A DNA stretch of 64,000 nucleotides from Tritrichomonas musculus (Eukaryota > Parabasalia > Tritrichomonadida > Tritrichomonadidae). The translations under genes and the position numbers were made by a program. Location of the stretch: positions 1,054,001 through 1,118,000 of the forward strand of contig JAPFFF010000040.1 in assembly GCA_039105265.1 (NCBI GenBank). Direction: 5' to 3'. The notes beneath the pieces are model-generated. The model was not told the DNA's origin. It saw only the letters and a program-made list of their open reading frames with translations, and ran no database searches. Below, piece by piece: positions 28,557-37,287 of this stretch. Each line of letters starts with the position of its first letter. Positions within the stretch are counted from its first letter, which is position 1.

Positions 28557-30851
28557 ATGGATGAATGCATAAACAGCATCATCCAACGCATTCCTTTTAT
28601 ATCAAACGACTATCTGCTGACTTCTTACGTTGGCAAAGGTGCTTATTCGGTTGTTTTTCAGGCCATGTCTCCACGATACCAAGGCAAATTATTTGCAGCC
28701 AAAGTCAGTGCTCTTGATCCATGCTTTCTTTCTGAAGATGGCCTTCATGAAGCTGAACTCGAGGCATTAACCCAACTTATTCATCCAAATATTATCAAAG
28801 TTTACGATTATGTTATAACCACAACTTCAAATTTATTATACGAAAGCTATAAAAATAGGCAAAATACAGGCAAAGAACCCCCATCCGATCAAGAAATCTT
28901 AGATATTATTAATGCCGAAGCGCCTGGCTTATTAGAATCTGAGAATTATTATTTAGTACTCATTCTTGATTATTGCGAAAATGGAACTTTGAGTGAAATG
29001 TTTGGAATTAACGAAAGCAGTCAAATAAACGATGGAGCAAACAACTTGCCACAAAATTCTTTTGAACAAAGTCTCTACCTTTTTTCCAATATTGTTGACG
29101 CCCTTTCTTATTGTCATTCAAAAGGTATTTCTCATGGCGATTTAAAGCCATCAAATATTTTTGTAAATCAGTATAATAGAGCAATTGTTGCAGATTTTGG
29201 CCTGGCATCTTTTTACACTAATAGCATTGACATTATGCGAGGTACTCCTTATTATTGTGCTCCAGAGATTTTTAATGAAGGAATTTCTTACGATCCTTTT
29301 TTGGCTGATATTTTTGCCCTCGGTGTTACCTCATACCAATTTTTCACAGGATCTCTACCATTTACTGAGAACCAACTGAGGAATGGTAAAATCGACGAAT
29401 CTGAAATCAAAGTTGTTTTTCCTGGTTATGAAAATGATTATAAAGTAGATCCGAAAAAAGACAAAAAGAATCGCTTTTCTCTTAATATTACTCCAAAATA
29501 TAACATAAATTCAAATGATGCAGAAAGCAGTTTAAGCCAAGATTTGCAGTTATTGACCAACTTCAAACGATCAATTCATTCATCCAGGGCCAATGATGAC
29601 TTCAAGCTTTTTACTTCTAGAACAGCATCAGCTCAAAATTCTGAGAGCCTACCAAGGACACTTTCCCTTGCACCAACTCTCGCAGCAACCACTGCGATTA
29701 GTCACCCAACTGTCCAAGCAAAGGCCAGACCTAAGAAGCGGCATGCAGTTTTACCAGAAATTATTACCGATCCTTCTTCAAATTCAAGTGATCTATATCC
29801 TCATGAACACCGCACTATACTCAATCATAATAATTTATGCTCACATACATTTGACTTTAAGAGTGGATTAGTAAAACCAAAAGTTGGTACTCCAACTTAT
29901 GCACCTCGTGTTAGCAGCTTTTTCTATGATCCCAAAGAGCGTACTCTTGCTAACTTTTTCGGCAAAGAAGGCCAAGAAGAGGAGGAAGAGGATGAGTTTC
30001 ACGATTTTGCAAGTCCATCAGAAATGAAACAAGACAAATCTCGTTTTGAGGTAAGAATGGCCTTAGCTGATTTAATACGAAAGATGCTTGCTAAATTACC
30101 AGAAGAACGCCCTCTAATGGCCGAAATTAACTATAAGACAAAATCACTTATTACAAAATGGAACTGCAAAAGTAAAAATATTAGCCAATGCCCTGAAATT
30201 AGCAGAGTTTTGTCAGCAACAACATCCGTTACCAACTTCTTGCTTGCTGCTAGGCATAAAGCTGCAAAAGAAAAAGAGCAACAAGAATTAACTATCAAAA
30301 CAACGCGTGAAGCGCAAGAACATTCAATCCATGATTCATCAAATAATAGCAGACCACTATCGGAACAATCTCACCAACGAGGAGAAAATCAAATAGAGAA
30401 TCTTCCACAAACAAGCCATCGATCAGAATCAGCGCCAAATCATGAAAGCTACCAAATGGAAAACAATCAAGATGGCAACTTTGATGATCTCAGATTAACG
30501 CAAGTCCAAGTTGGCGAGAGATGCAATAGTCAATTGCAAAGTGCGGCAACTACAAGACCACTAAAGTCTAGCAAAACTTCTCAATTAGTTCCTTCAGTAC
30601 CCATTATTAAGCAGCCCTGCTCCAGAAGCCGGAGTTCCAGAAGAAGTATGAAAGTTAGTTCCGTTAACTTGTCCGGCTTTACAACAAAGGTTACACAAAA
30701 AAATCAAAACGTTCATTCCCAACCAAATTACATGCTAAAGAAACAAAATGAAAACTTTTCAGATGAACGAGATTTTAGTGACACTGAAAATCGTTGTGCA
30801 GTACTTCCTGGACCACTTCATATACCAAGTAACCAAATAACAAAAACATGA
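28557..30851 (+). CDS. Ser/Thr protein kinase, non-RD, with large insert in the catalytic domain
   Basis: A 764-residue kinase. The glycine loop is VGKGAYSVVF (25-34), the ATP-binding Lys is K49 in FAAKV, the catalytic loop reads HGDLKPSN (H193, D195), the magnesium loop is DFG at 213-215, and GTPYYCAPEIF and LADIFALGVTSYQFF follow. The Arg before the catalytic Asp is Gly, so this is a non-RD kinase, usually not controlled by activation-loop phosphorylation. Between the aF region and the last catalytic helices (LADLIRKMLAKLPEERPLM, about residues 500-520) there is a Ser-rich insertion of about 200 residues, with a further low-complexity tail of about 230. The start directly follows the inverted repeat at 28518-28552; a perfect hairpin follows the stop. 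Confidence 0.88.
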   Translation: MDECINSIIQRIPFISNDYLLTSYVGKGAYSVVFQAMSPRYQGKLFAAKVSALDPCFLSEDGLHEAELEALTQLIHPNIIKVYDYVITTTSNLLYESYKNRQNTGKEPPSDQEILDIINAEAPGLLESENYYLVLILDYCENGTLSEMFGINESSQINDGANNLPQNSFEQSLYLFSNIVDALSYCHSKGISHGDLKPSNIFVNQYNRAIVADFGLASFYTNSIDIMRGTPYYCAPEIFNEGISYDPFLADIFALGVTSYQFFTGSLPFTENQLRNGKIDESEIKVVFPGYENDYKVDPKKDKKNRFSLNITPKYNINSNDAESSLSQDLQLLTNFKRSIHSSRANDDFKLFTSRTASAQNSESLPRTLSLAPTLAATTAISHPTVQAKARPKKRHAVLPEIITDPSSNSSDLYPHEHRTILNHNNLCSHTFDFKSGLVKPKVGTPTYAPRVSSFFYDPKERTLANFFGKEGQEEEEEDEFHDFASPSEMKQDKSRFEVRMALADLIRKMLAKLPEERPLMAEINYKTKSLITKWNCKSKNISQCPEISRVLSATTSVTNFLLAARHKAAKEKEQQELTIKTTREAQEHSIHDSSNNSRPLSEQSHQRGENQIENLPQTSHRSESAPNHESYQMENNQDGNFDDLRLTQVQVGERCNSQLQSAATTRPLKSSKTSQLVPSVPIIKQPCSRSRSSRRSMKVSSVNLSGFTTKVTQKNQNVHSQPNYMLKKQNENFSDERDFSDTENRCAVLPGPLHIPSNQITKT

Positions 30852-30857
30852 AGAAGA

Positions 30858-30893
30858 AAAAGAAGAAAAAAAATATCTTTTTTTTCTTCTTTT
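30858..30893 (+). terminator. Perfect A/T-rich hairpin after the kinase stop codon
   Basis: Arms of 16 bases (AAAAGAAGAAAAAAAA, 30858-30873, and its complement at 30878-30893) with the loop TATC start six bases after the stop. Such a structure could mark the 3' end of the message. A run of more than 20 T follows at about 30980-31003. Confidence 0.6.
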
Positions 30894-30974
30894 ATCAAGT
30901 GAATTATCAGTTTTTGCCATGTTTGTTTAAATATTCAAAAAATCAGTATATCCTATTATTAATAATTTTCTTTA

Positions 30975-31005
<31 letters not shown>

Positions 31006-31145
31006 GGAATCTAATATTAAAGAAATATGCTAGAGCAATTTCTAATTTATTTAATATTAATAAAAATTTTATGATGCCACAATATAAGCATTTCAAGTTG
31101 AAATTTTCAACACTTTTTTTTTTTTTTTTTTTCAAATAGAATTGA

Positions 31146-31393
31146 TTAAGGTACAAATCCAGTACGTTACGTAACCGCCATTTTTTTTGACACTTTATAA
31201 GAAAAAATCGACATGTTATATAAAAAATCGAATATCTGACTATTTTTTACATAACATGTCATTGAATTAAGAAAAATGTAAAATAAATGTCAAAAACACA
31301 CCTTGTCAATTTAAACTTTTTCAAAGACCTCCATCTATTCAAATAATAAACGTTCTCACTTACAAAAAATAACGTACTGGATTTGTACCTTAA
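31146..31393. mobile_element. MITE C copy 1, TTAA-flanked
   Basis: The ends are GGTACAAATCCAGTACG (31150-31166) and its inverse CGTACTGGATTTGTACC (31373-31389), with TTAA on both sides (31146-31149 and 31390-31393). Length without the TTAA is 240 bases and no reading frame is present. A TTAA target suggests piggyBac-type mobilisation; a TA target (Tc1/mariner type) is the alternative. Copy 2, inverted relative to this one, is at 39850-40099. The element lies about 130 bases upstream of the Cdc20-like gene. Confidence 0.85.
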
Positions 31394-31519
31394 ATTTAAA
31401 ATAATAATTAGCCTTATACAAATACTTAAAAACTTTAAAAATATTTTTTTGCTAGTTCTATTGCAAAAGGCTTAAGAGAAATCAAACTTCTTTGTAAAAA
31501 ATATAAACGTCTATTTATA

Positions 31520-32857
31520 ATGTCTTATGCTGATTTAATAGTTCATTCTCCCAAATCCAATCGTGCAAGCAATGATAGAATCTTCATATCTTCATCTTCT
31601 TCGGCATCTTCATCTCAATTATCTTCATTTGCACAAAAATCACGGACACCAGATCGAAAGTGCCTCAAAAATTCATCTTTAAATAAGTTTTCAAAAAGAT
31701 GTTTGTCTTCATCAAGACTATTTTATAACTCTAATAGTATGAATTCATCAAACGATTTACTTTCTCCAACATCATCAAGAAATGAGAGAAGAAGCCAACT
31801 TTCTCTCTCAAATTCAGGCTCATCAACTACCTCATTGTTATATAAAAATTGTAATGCAAGTCCAACTCATGATTTAAACAAAAGATTATATCCAAAAAAA
31901 CCAATCATTAAATTTCCGATTGAGTCAGATTTAATACCAACTGATTTTTATATTTCACCAATTGACTGGTCGAAAAAAGATGCAATACTTGTCATTCTCA
32001 ATAATGGAAAAGTAAAAGTTTTTAATCCAAAATTAAACAGTGATAAAGACATATCCAATAATACTGTGGTTGACTCGGTTTCTGTAGTAGTTAACAATCA
32101 TTTTGATGGTAGAAAAGCCGCAATAGGGTGCGATGATGGGCATCTTGACTTATTTGATATTTCAACTGAAACAATTGAAGGCCAGTTCGATTTGTTTGAT
32201 TCAACCGTTATGGTTTCAGATTGGAACAGTTCCAATTTAGTTATTTCTGGAGGTAGAGAAGGATTTTTTTCTCTTCTCGATGCAAGAACATCAAACTATT
32301 CACGATATAATAATTTTTTTTCAGAAGATATATGCGGGATCAAATTCAATACAATTAATCCAAATATTTTCGCTGTTTCATCAAATGATAGTAGTGTCAA
32401 AATCTTCGATTTAAGGAATTTGGAATCTAGCATATCTAGATATACAGAACATAATTCAGCTGTGAAAGCATTAGCTTTTTCGCCAATTGATGAAAATGTT
32501 ATTATCACAGGGGGCGGAACTTTAGATAAAACAATTAGAATGTGGAATATTTTTAATTGTGAAACATATAGAACAATCAACACAAATTCTCAGGTTTGCA
32601 ACTTATACTGGAATAAAGATTACAATGAAATAATTTCAACACATGGGTTCTCGCAAAACCATATAGCAATTTGGAAGGGCAATGACCTAAGCTTAATAAG
32701 ACAATATTTTGAAAATTATAATCGTGTTCTTTACATGACACATTCTTATGATGAAACCAAAATTGCAACACTTATTCCTTCTGAGGGCATAGACATATGG
32801 AATTTCTTTCCTGAACAAAGGCTCTCTTTAATGAGTACAATTTCGGAACTTAGATAA
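31520..32857 (+). CDS. Cdc20/Cdh1-like WD40 activator of the anaphase-promoting complex
   Basis: A 445-residue protein. The first 125 residues are Ser-rich and disordered, with a C-box-like SNDRIFIS at about residues 16-23. Then RLYPKKPIIKFPIESDLIPT and TDFYISPIDWSKKDAILVIL match the entry into the Cdc20/Cdh1 propeller. Seven WD40 blades follow; blade five has EHNSAVKALAFSP, GGGTLDKTIRMWN and SQVCNLYWNKDYNEIISTHG, which is the most specific Cdc20-family block. The last residues are ELR in place of the usual IR tail. In other eukaryotes these proteins bring D-box/KEN substrates to the APC/C ubiquitin ligase in mitosis. Cdc20 and Cdh1 cannot be told apart here. Confidence 0.88.
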   Translation: MSYADLIVHSPKSNRASNDRIFISSSSSASSSQLSSFAQKSRTPDRKCLKNSSLNKFSKRCLSSSRLFYNSNSMNSSNDLLSPTSSRNERRSQLSLSNSGSSTTSLLYKNCNASPTHDLNKRLYPKKPIIKFPIESDLIPTDFYISPIDWSKKDAILVILNNGKVKVFNPKLNSDKDISNNTVVDSVSVVVNNHFDGRKAAIGCDDGHLDLFDISTETIEGQFDLFDSTVMVSDWNSSNLVISGGREGFFSLLDARTSNYSRYNNFFSEDICGIKFNTINPNIFAVSSNDSSVKIFDLRNLESSISRYTEHNSAVKALAFSPIDENVIITGGGTLDKTIRMWNIFNCETYRTINTNSQVCNLYWNKDYNEIISTHGFSQNHIAIWKGNDLSLIRQYFENYNRVLYMTHSYDETKIATLIPSEGIDIWNFFPEQRLSLMSTISELR

Positions 32858-33167
32858 TTTTTATTGTAATGATATCAAATTTTGTTTTTAAATATATTTA
32901 CATAAAAATTGGTGTTTCTGTAAAATTTCTCTATTAAATGGTAACACTAAACTAAATAACTTGCTATTGAAATGCCAATTTAAATTTGAACTTGTTTTAA
33001 AAATATTATTTATCTTATTTACAATCTAATTTATATTATATTATTTGCTATCTATAAAATAAAATAATTGCTGCAAACCACAACAATTTTATAATTTATC
33101 TATATTTTTGCATAAGTAATACTATAATTAAGTAAAATGCAAATTTTGGTAACAATCAGTTCAGTAA
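32858..33167. other. Intergenic region between convergent genes
   Basis: About 310 AT-rich bases between two 3' ends. Nothing is seen in it. Confidence 0.6.
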
Positions 33168-34577
33168 TTAATGAATAAATGGCTGCTTTTTGATCACTTT
33201 CTTCTTCTTAACTTTCTTTTTGAATATTGAATCTTCGAATTTAAGAATTTTTTGCATTAAACTTTTATTTTCTTTGTGCAATTTGTCAATTTCTTCTTGA
33301 TTTGATTTAATTTCAACTGCTTTAAATTTTGATTGTATTTGTTCCATCTGGTTTTCATGCTGAGTTTTTATTTCTTGATTTATTTGAATTCTCCGTTTTA
33401 ACTCTTCTTGTTCAGTTTTCTTCCTTAGTATACAGTCCTCTGATGTTTTTAAATCAATTTCAAGTTTTTTGGACTTACTATGTAATTCAGAAAGTTCTTT
33501 TGAATAAATGGGATCTTTACTTTCCAGTTTTTGAATTTGTGTCTGTAAATTTTGCAAATATAATAGTTTTTCTTGGTTGTATGCCGTATAAAATTTGGTA
33601 TTCACTGATTCATTTGCTAAATCATCTTTTTCTTTATCTAAAAGAATTAAAGTTTTTTTATCATCAAGTAACTCATTTTGTATTTTTTCAGCTTTTTTAG
33701 TAAATTCTTCAATATCAAAAGACTTTAAGTTGCAAAAACCGTCATCCTCAATTGCTAAGGTCTTTTCAATTGAATATTGATGCATTTTCATATGATTTAT
33801 TTGATTTTCTGTTAAGGTGATTTGAGTTTTCAGATAATTAATATAATCTTGTGATATTTGAAATTTGCAATTCTTGGTATTCATCAAAGCTAATTTATCT
33901 TCTATTTTTTTAATATTTTGCTGAAAATAAGTTGATTCTTTTTTATATTTAGAGATATATTGTGTGTAAAATTCATTTTCTTCTTTTAATGAATTAATTT
34001 CCTTTTCTTGCTTATCAGAAATAGAATTAAATTGAAATAACTGCTCCTGTAAAAAATTCTCTTGGTTTTGAAGTAATTCGAACTTATTTGATAACTCAAA
34101 ATAACTTTTATCAAAATTATGGAGCTGGTCAAATTGAGAGGTCAATTTTTTCTTTTCATTATTATGTTCTTCAAAGTCAGACATTATTGAATTCATTTGA
34201 TTTTCCATTTTGGCGTAATTTACTTCGAGTTCATTAATTTTATCTAGTAAATTTTGATGCTTTTCTTTCGCTTGCCGATTTAAAGTTTCTGAGTTTTGAT
34301 ATGTCTTTTTCAACTTTTCGATTACTCCTAAATGATTACTGGAAGTGTTTTTAATATGATCGATATTTGTTTGAATGATTGAATTTTTCCTTTTTAGAAT
34401 ATCTTCCTGAATTATCGAATCTGAAATTAGTGAATCTAACTCAATTATTTTTTGCTTTCGTAAAATTAAAGTGTTTTGCAAATTTTGGATTTGCCGCAAA
34501 TCATCATCAAGTATACGCTCAGAATTTTTAATAGCATCTTTTATATCCTGTATTTTATTTACAAATGATGTATCCAT
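33168..34577 (-). CDS. Long coiled-coil protein
   Basis: A 469-residue protein that is coiled coil over nearly its whole length, with heptad-spaced Leu/Ile/Phe in a Lys/Glu/Gln/Asn background from about residue 5 to 455. It has no catalytic motif, signal peptide or membrane span. A basic tail (KKKVKKKKVIKKQPF) ends it. Such proteins usually serve the cytoskeleton, basal bodies or Golgi; the sequence does not show which. The ATG at 34577 is the first of the open frame, and about 285 bases separate it from the next gene on the same strand. Confidence 0.8.
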   Translation of the reverse strand: MDTSFVNKIQDIKDAIKNSERILDDDLRQIQNLQNTLILRKQKIIELDSLISDSIIQEDILKRKNSIIQTNIDHIKNTSSNHLGVIEKLKKTYQNSETLNRQAKEKHQNLLDKINELEVNYAKMENQMNSIMSDFEEHNNEKKKLTSQFDQLHNFDKSYFELSNKFELLQNQENFLQEQLFQFNSISDKQEKEINSLKEENEFYTQYISKYKKESTYFQQNIKKIEDKLALMNTKNCKFQISQDYINYLKTQITLTENQINHMKMHQYSIEKTLAIEDDGFCNLKSFDIEEFTKKAEKIQNELLDDKKTLILLDKEKDDLANESVNTKFYTAYNQEKLLYLQNLQTQIQKLESKDPIYSKELSELHSKSKKLEIDLKTSEDCILRKKTEQEELKRRIQINQEIKTQHENQMEQIQSKFKAVEIKSNQEEIDKLHKENKSLMQKILKFEDSIFKKKVKKKKVIKKQPFIH

Positions 34578-34862
34578 ATTGATTAATTCATTGATTGATT
34601 TTTAACGTCCGAAATCAAGTTTTTGTATTGCTATTTCAAATGTTTAAATTTAAAATAACGAAAGTCTCACAATTTTCTATACTTGTAGATTTAAAAAAAA
34701 AAATGACAGTATACTGAAATTAAAAAAGATTCATTAATTTATTACAGAACAAATCAAATAATACATGAAGACAATAATAACAATAATAAAATTCTTTTTT
34801 TTTACCAAAAATTCATTTGATGTTAATGAATTAGCAAACAAATAAACAATTTAAACATTTTC

Positions 34863-36512
34863 TTATTGAACAATAGCTTCAAACTCTTTAAACATTAAAT
34901 CATTCATTTTCACTGGATCAAAAACTTCTTCATCTTGTGAACTTTCAATCATTAAACAAAATCTAAGTAACTCTTGCCTTGCTATAGTTGCTCTACTGAT
35001 ATCGACAACCGATTTAAATGGGGTTAAATTTGGTCTTTTAATTGCAATTTTTGTATTTGCATTTTCGATGAAATCAACCAGTCTCAGAAACATATAGCAA
35101 TATCCTGGGCATCCATGACACATATCAAAATTGATTTCAAACGAAGGATTAGATACAATGATTTTTTCAGGGATTTTTTCTTCACTATCACTTAAAATAC
35201 CTGTTGTTTTCATTGGTTTGAATTTTTCGACTTCAAATGTATCTAAAAAGTCCTGGTCAAATAAAGAAGCAACAAAAAATGGCGAATCTTTTATGGCCAA
35301 AGAAACGTAATGAGCAAAGTCGCATGTTTCATCATCTTTCGATACTTGATAAGCACAACAATCAAAGTGATCCATAATATAAACAGCTCCTTTTAATCCA
35401 AATGCTTGAGCAATTACTGTTGGCATTGTTGTAAATAATGTTAAAAATTCATCAAGTGAGTTTTTGGCTAAATAAGAATTATGGATTTTTTCGCCATATG
35501 CTTTGACTTCCTCATGAGGGAATTTTGGATATTTCATGATATTTTCGGAAAAGTTCCCGAAAGATTTCATAACAACTAAAGATTCGAACCAGGTTTGAAG
35601 TTCTGGAATAAGAGGAATTAAATCAGGCCTGAGAGTTTTCAAAGCAACCAGCGTTACTTTTACATAGAATTGATAGATCTTTGGCAAGTTATCAACAATC
35701 TCCTGCTCTAATTTCCAGTTGATTGGTATAATAAGATAACTTTGAGATTGCTTCGTTATTTGCAATTTCTGGAAAAAAACTGATGCTGCAATTGAAAGTA
35801 ATGTTGTTTTTCCAGATTGAGGAGGGCCAGTTATTGCGAATTTACAAAATTCAACTTTGATCTCACGAATTTTTTCGACAACCCAATCACTTTCATATTG
35901 TCCTAAATCTGTTGCAGAAATAGACTTTGTTGGACTGATAAAGTTATTTAACATTTCGTGCTGCAACATATAATATTGATACTCATCAAGTAATAAACCA
36001 AGTGAATCACCACAATTCAAATTAGCTTTTTGCTCATCAGTTAATGACGTATATAAGCAAAGAAGTGCATCTCTCATATTTTCTTTAACAGTATTATGAA
36101 CTTTAGCTATTGTTAAATGTTCTTTAAGATCATCGGAAGGAGGCTTGTATGGCTTCGTTTTCATGATTGGAACTGGCTTATAAGGTGGACGTGGTTTCGC
36201 TCTTGGTTTAAATAAAACAAGTTCATCTTCTTCTACAGTTTTAATATCTGCGCTTGATACATAAACTGTTGCTTTTGGAGCTATATCTTCAATACTGCTA
36301 AAAGGCATACCTTCTTCATCAAAAACATGTTTTGCAGGCCTCTTTAATTTTAAAATCTGGGTTGCATTTTTTAATAAAAGATCCATCGTTTTTGGTAATG
36401 GCATTTTAATAGGATTATTCTCCGGGAAATCGAGTTTCATGAGATAAATAACTGGCGGATTTGATTTCTTTTTTGGTTTTTGTTTTGGTTGAAACAGATG
36501 AGTTTGATACAT
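34863..36512 (-). CDS. Doublecortin-like domain plus P-loop NTPase
   Basis: A 549-residue protein. The start is the ATG at 36512; the codon before it is TTG. After a basic Pro/Lys stretch, residues 25-100 (YLMKLDFPENNP ... LLLKNATQILKLKRPAKHVFDEEGMPFSSIEDI ... VYVSSAD) have the pattern of a doublecortin-like fold: a basic strand pair, a helix, the FDEEG turn and an 'L/I..G..VYVSS' strand. A proline-rich linker follows. Residues about 225-245 hold a Walker A motif, FAITGPPQSGKTT, and the rest is an alpha/beta domain with a possible Walker B in GAVYIMDHFD (about 375). Doublecortin domains bind microtubules or tubulin. I infer a microtubule-linked ATPase/GTPase. AACTTTTT lies at 36555-36562 upstream. 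Confidence 0.75.
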   Translation of the reverse strand: MYQTHLFQPKQKPKKKSNPPVIYLMKLDFPENNPIKMPLPKTMDLLLKNATQILKLKRPAKHVFDEEGMPFSSIEDIAPKATVYVSSADIKTVEEDELVLFKPRAKPRPPYKPVPIMKTKPYKPPSDDLKEHLTIAKVHNTVKENMRDALLCLYTSLTDEQKANLNCGDSLGLLLDEYQYYMLQHEMLNNFISPTKSISATDLGQYESDWVVEKIREIKVEFCKFAITGPPQSGKTTLLSIAASVFFQKLQITKQSQSYLIIPINWKLEQEIVDNLPKIYQFYVKVTLVALKTLRPDLIPLIPELQTWFESLVVMKSFGNFSENIMKYPKFPHEEVKAYGEKIHNSYLAKNSLDEFLTLFTTMPTVIAQAFGLKGAVYIMDHFDCCAYQVSKDDETCDFAHYVSLAIKDSPFFVASLFDQDFLDTFEVEKFKPMKTTGILSDSEEKIPEKIIVSNPSFEINFDMCHGCPGYCYMFLRLVDFIENANTKIAIKRPNLTPFKSVVDISRATIARQELLRFCLMIESSQDEEVFDPVKMNDLMFKEFEAIVQ

Positions 36513-36837
36513 CAAAATATTTTTTTATCTAAACGTATATAAAATTTTCAATCCAACTTTTTGAATACAATAAATAGTCTTGACGAAAAAAGATTACACT
36601 TGATATTATACACTTAAAAAATATACCTTATAGCTTAAAATTTGATTAATATTATCAGATACTAAACAAAAATGTGTTTGATATTTTATTATTTTTGAAT
36701 TTGATGACAACCAAAAATGAAATGATATAGATTATTTTAATGAATAAAATGTTAATCACCAAAAATATTTTAAAATTTTAGAAAAAAAGTTTTTATTTTA
36801 ATGAATTATTATTTTAATTGGCAATTATTATTTTCAC

Positions 36838-37287
36838 CTATGGCTCTTCAAAGTCACTGCCATTAAAATAATCATCACCATTAAATTGTTCAGCAACGAA
36901 TTCAAAAAATTTTGAATAAAATTGCTTTGTCTTTAATACAGAAAAATCAGCTTTTTTTTTTAATTCTTCTTCAAAGGTTTTAGAATCCAAGGAATCATCA
37001 GGCACAGTTCCAGTATTTCCGTCATTACTTGAATTTCTTGAATCAAGGATATCGGGATTCACTGCTTGATTTAATTGTATCTCTTTTTTGATTGATTTTT
37101 TAGTCCTATAATGCCTAGAATTCGGCTTTTCTTTTTTTCTATAATTTGTTCTTGGAGCCCGTGGCATTACACATATATGTCTTCCATCATCAAGATTATA
37201 AATTATTGGTTCATCCAATTCCTTATTTGCATCTGTGTGATAAATAATTGCTTTGATTCTGTTGTTTTTGAATCCGATGCGTGGCAT
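36838..37287 (-). CDS. Small hypothetical protein, basic middle and acidic tail
   Basis: A 149-residue protein of unknown function. The first 45 residues look globular (IKAIIYHTDANKELDEPIIYN, then GRHICVMPRAP), residues 45-70 are strongly basic, and the C-terminus is acidic with FFEFVAEQFNGDDY. No known domain is recognised. The frame is clean with a plausible ATG. The basic stretch could act as a nuclear signal; this is a guess. Confidence 0.55.
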   Translation of the reverse strand: MPRIGFKNNRIKAIIYHTDANKELDEPIIYNLDDGRHICVMPRAPRTNYRKKEKPNSRHYRTKKSIKKEIQLNQAVNPDILDSRNSSNDGNTGTVPDDSLDSKTFEEELKKKADFSVLKTKQFYSKFFEFVAEQFNGDDYFNGSDFEEP

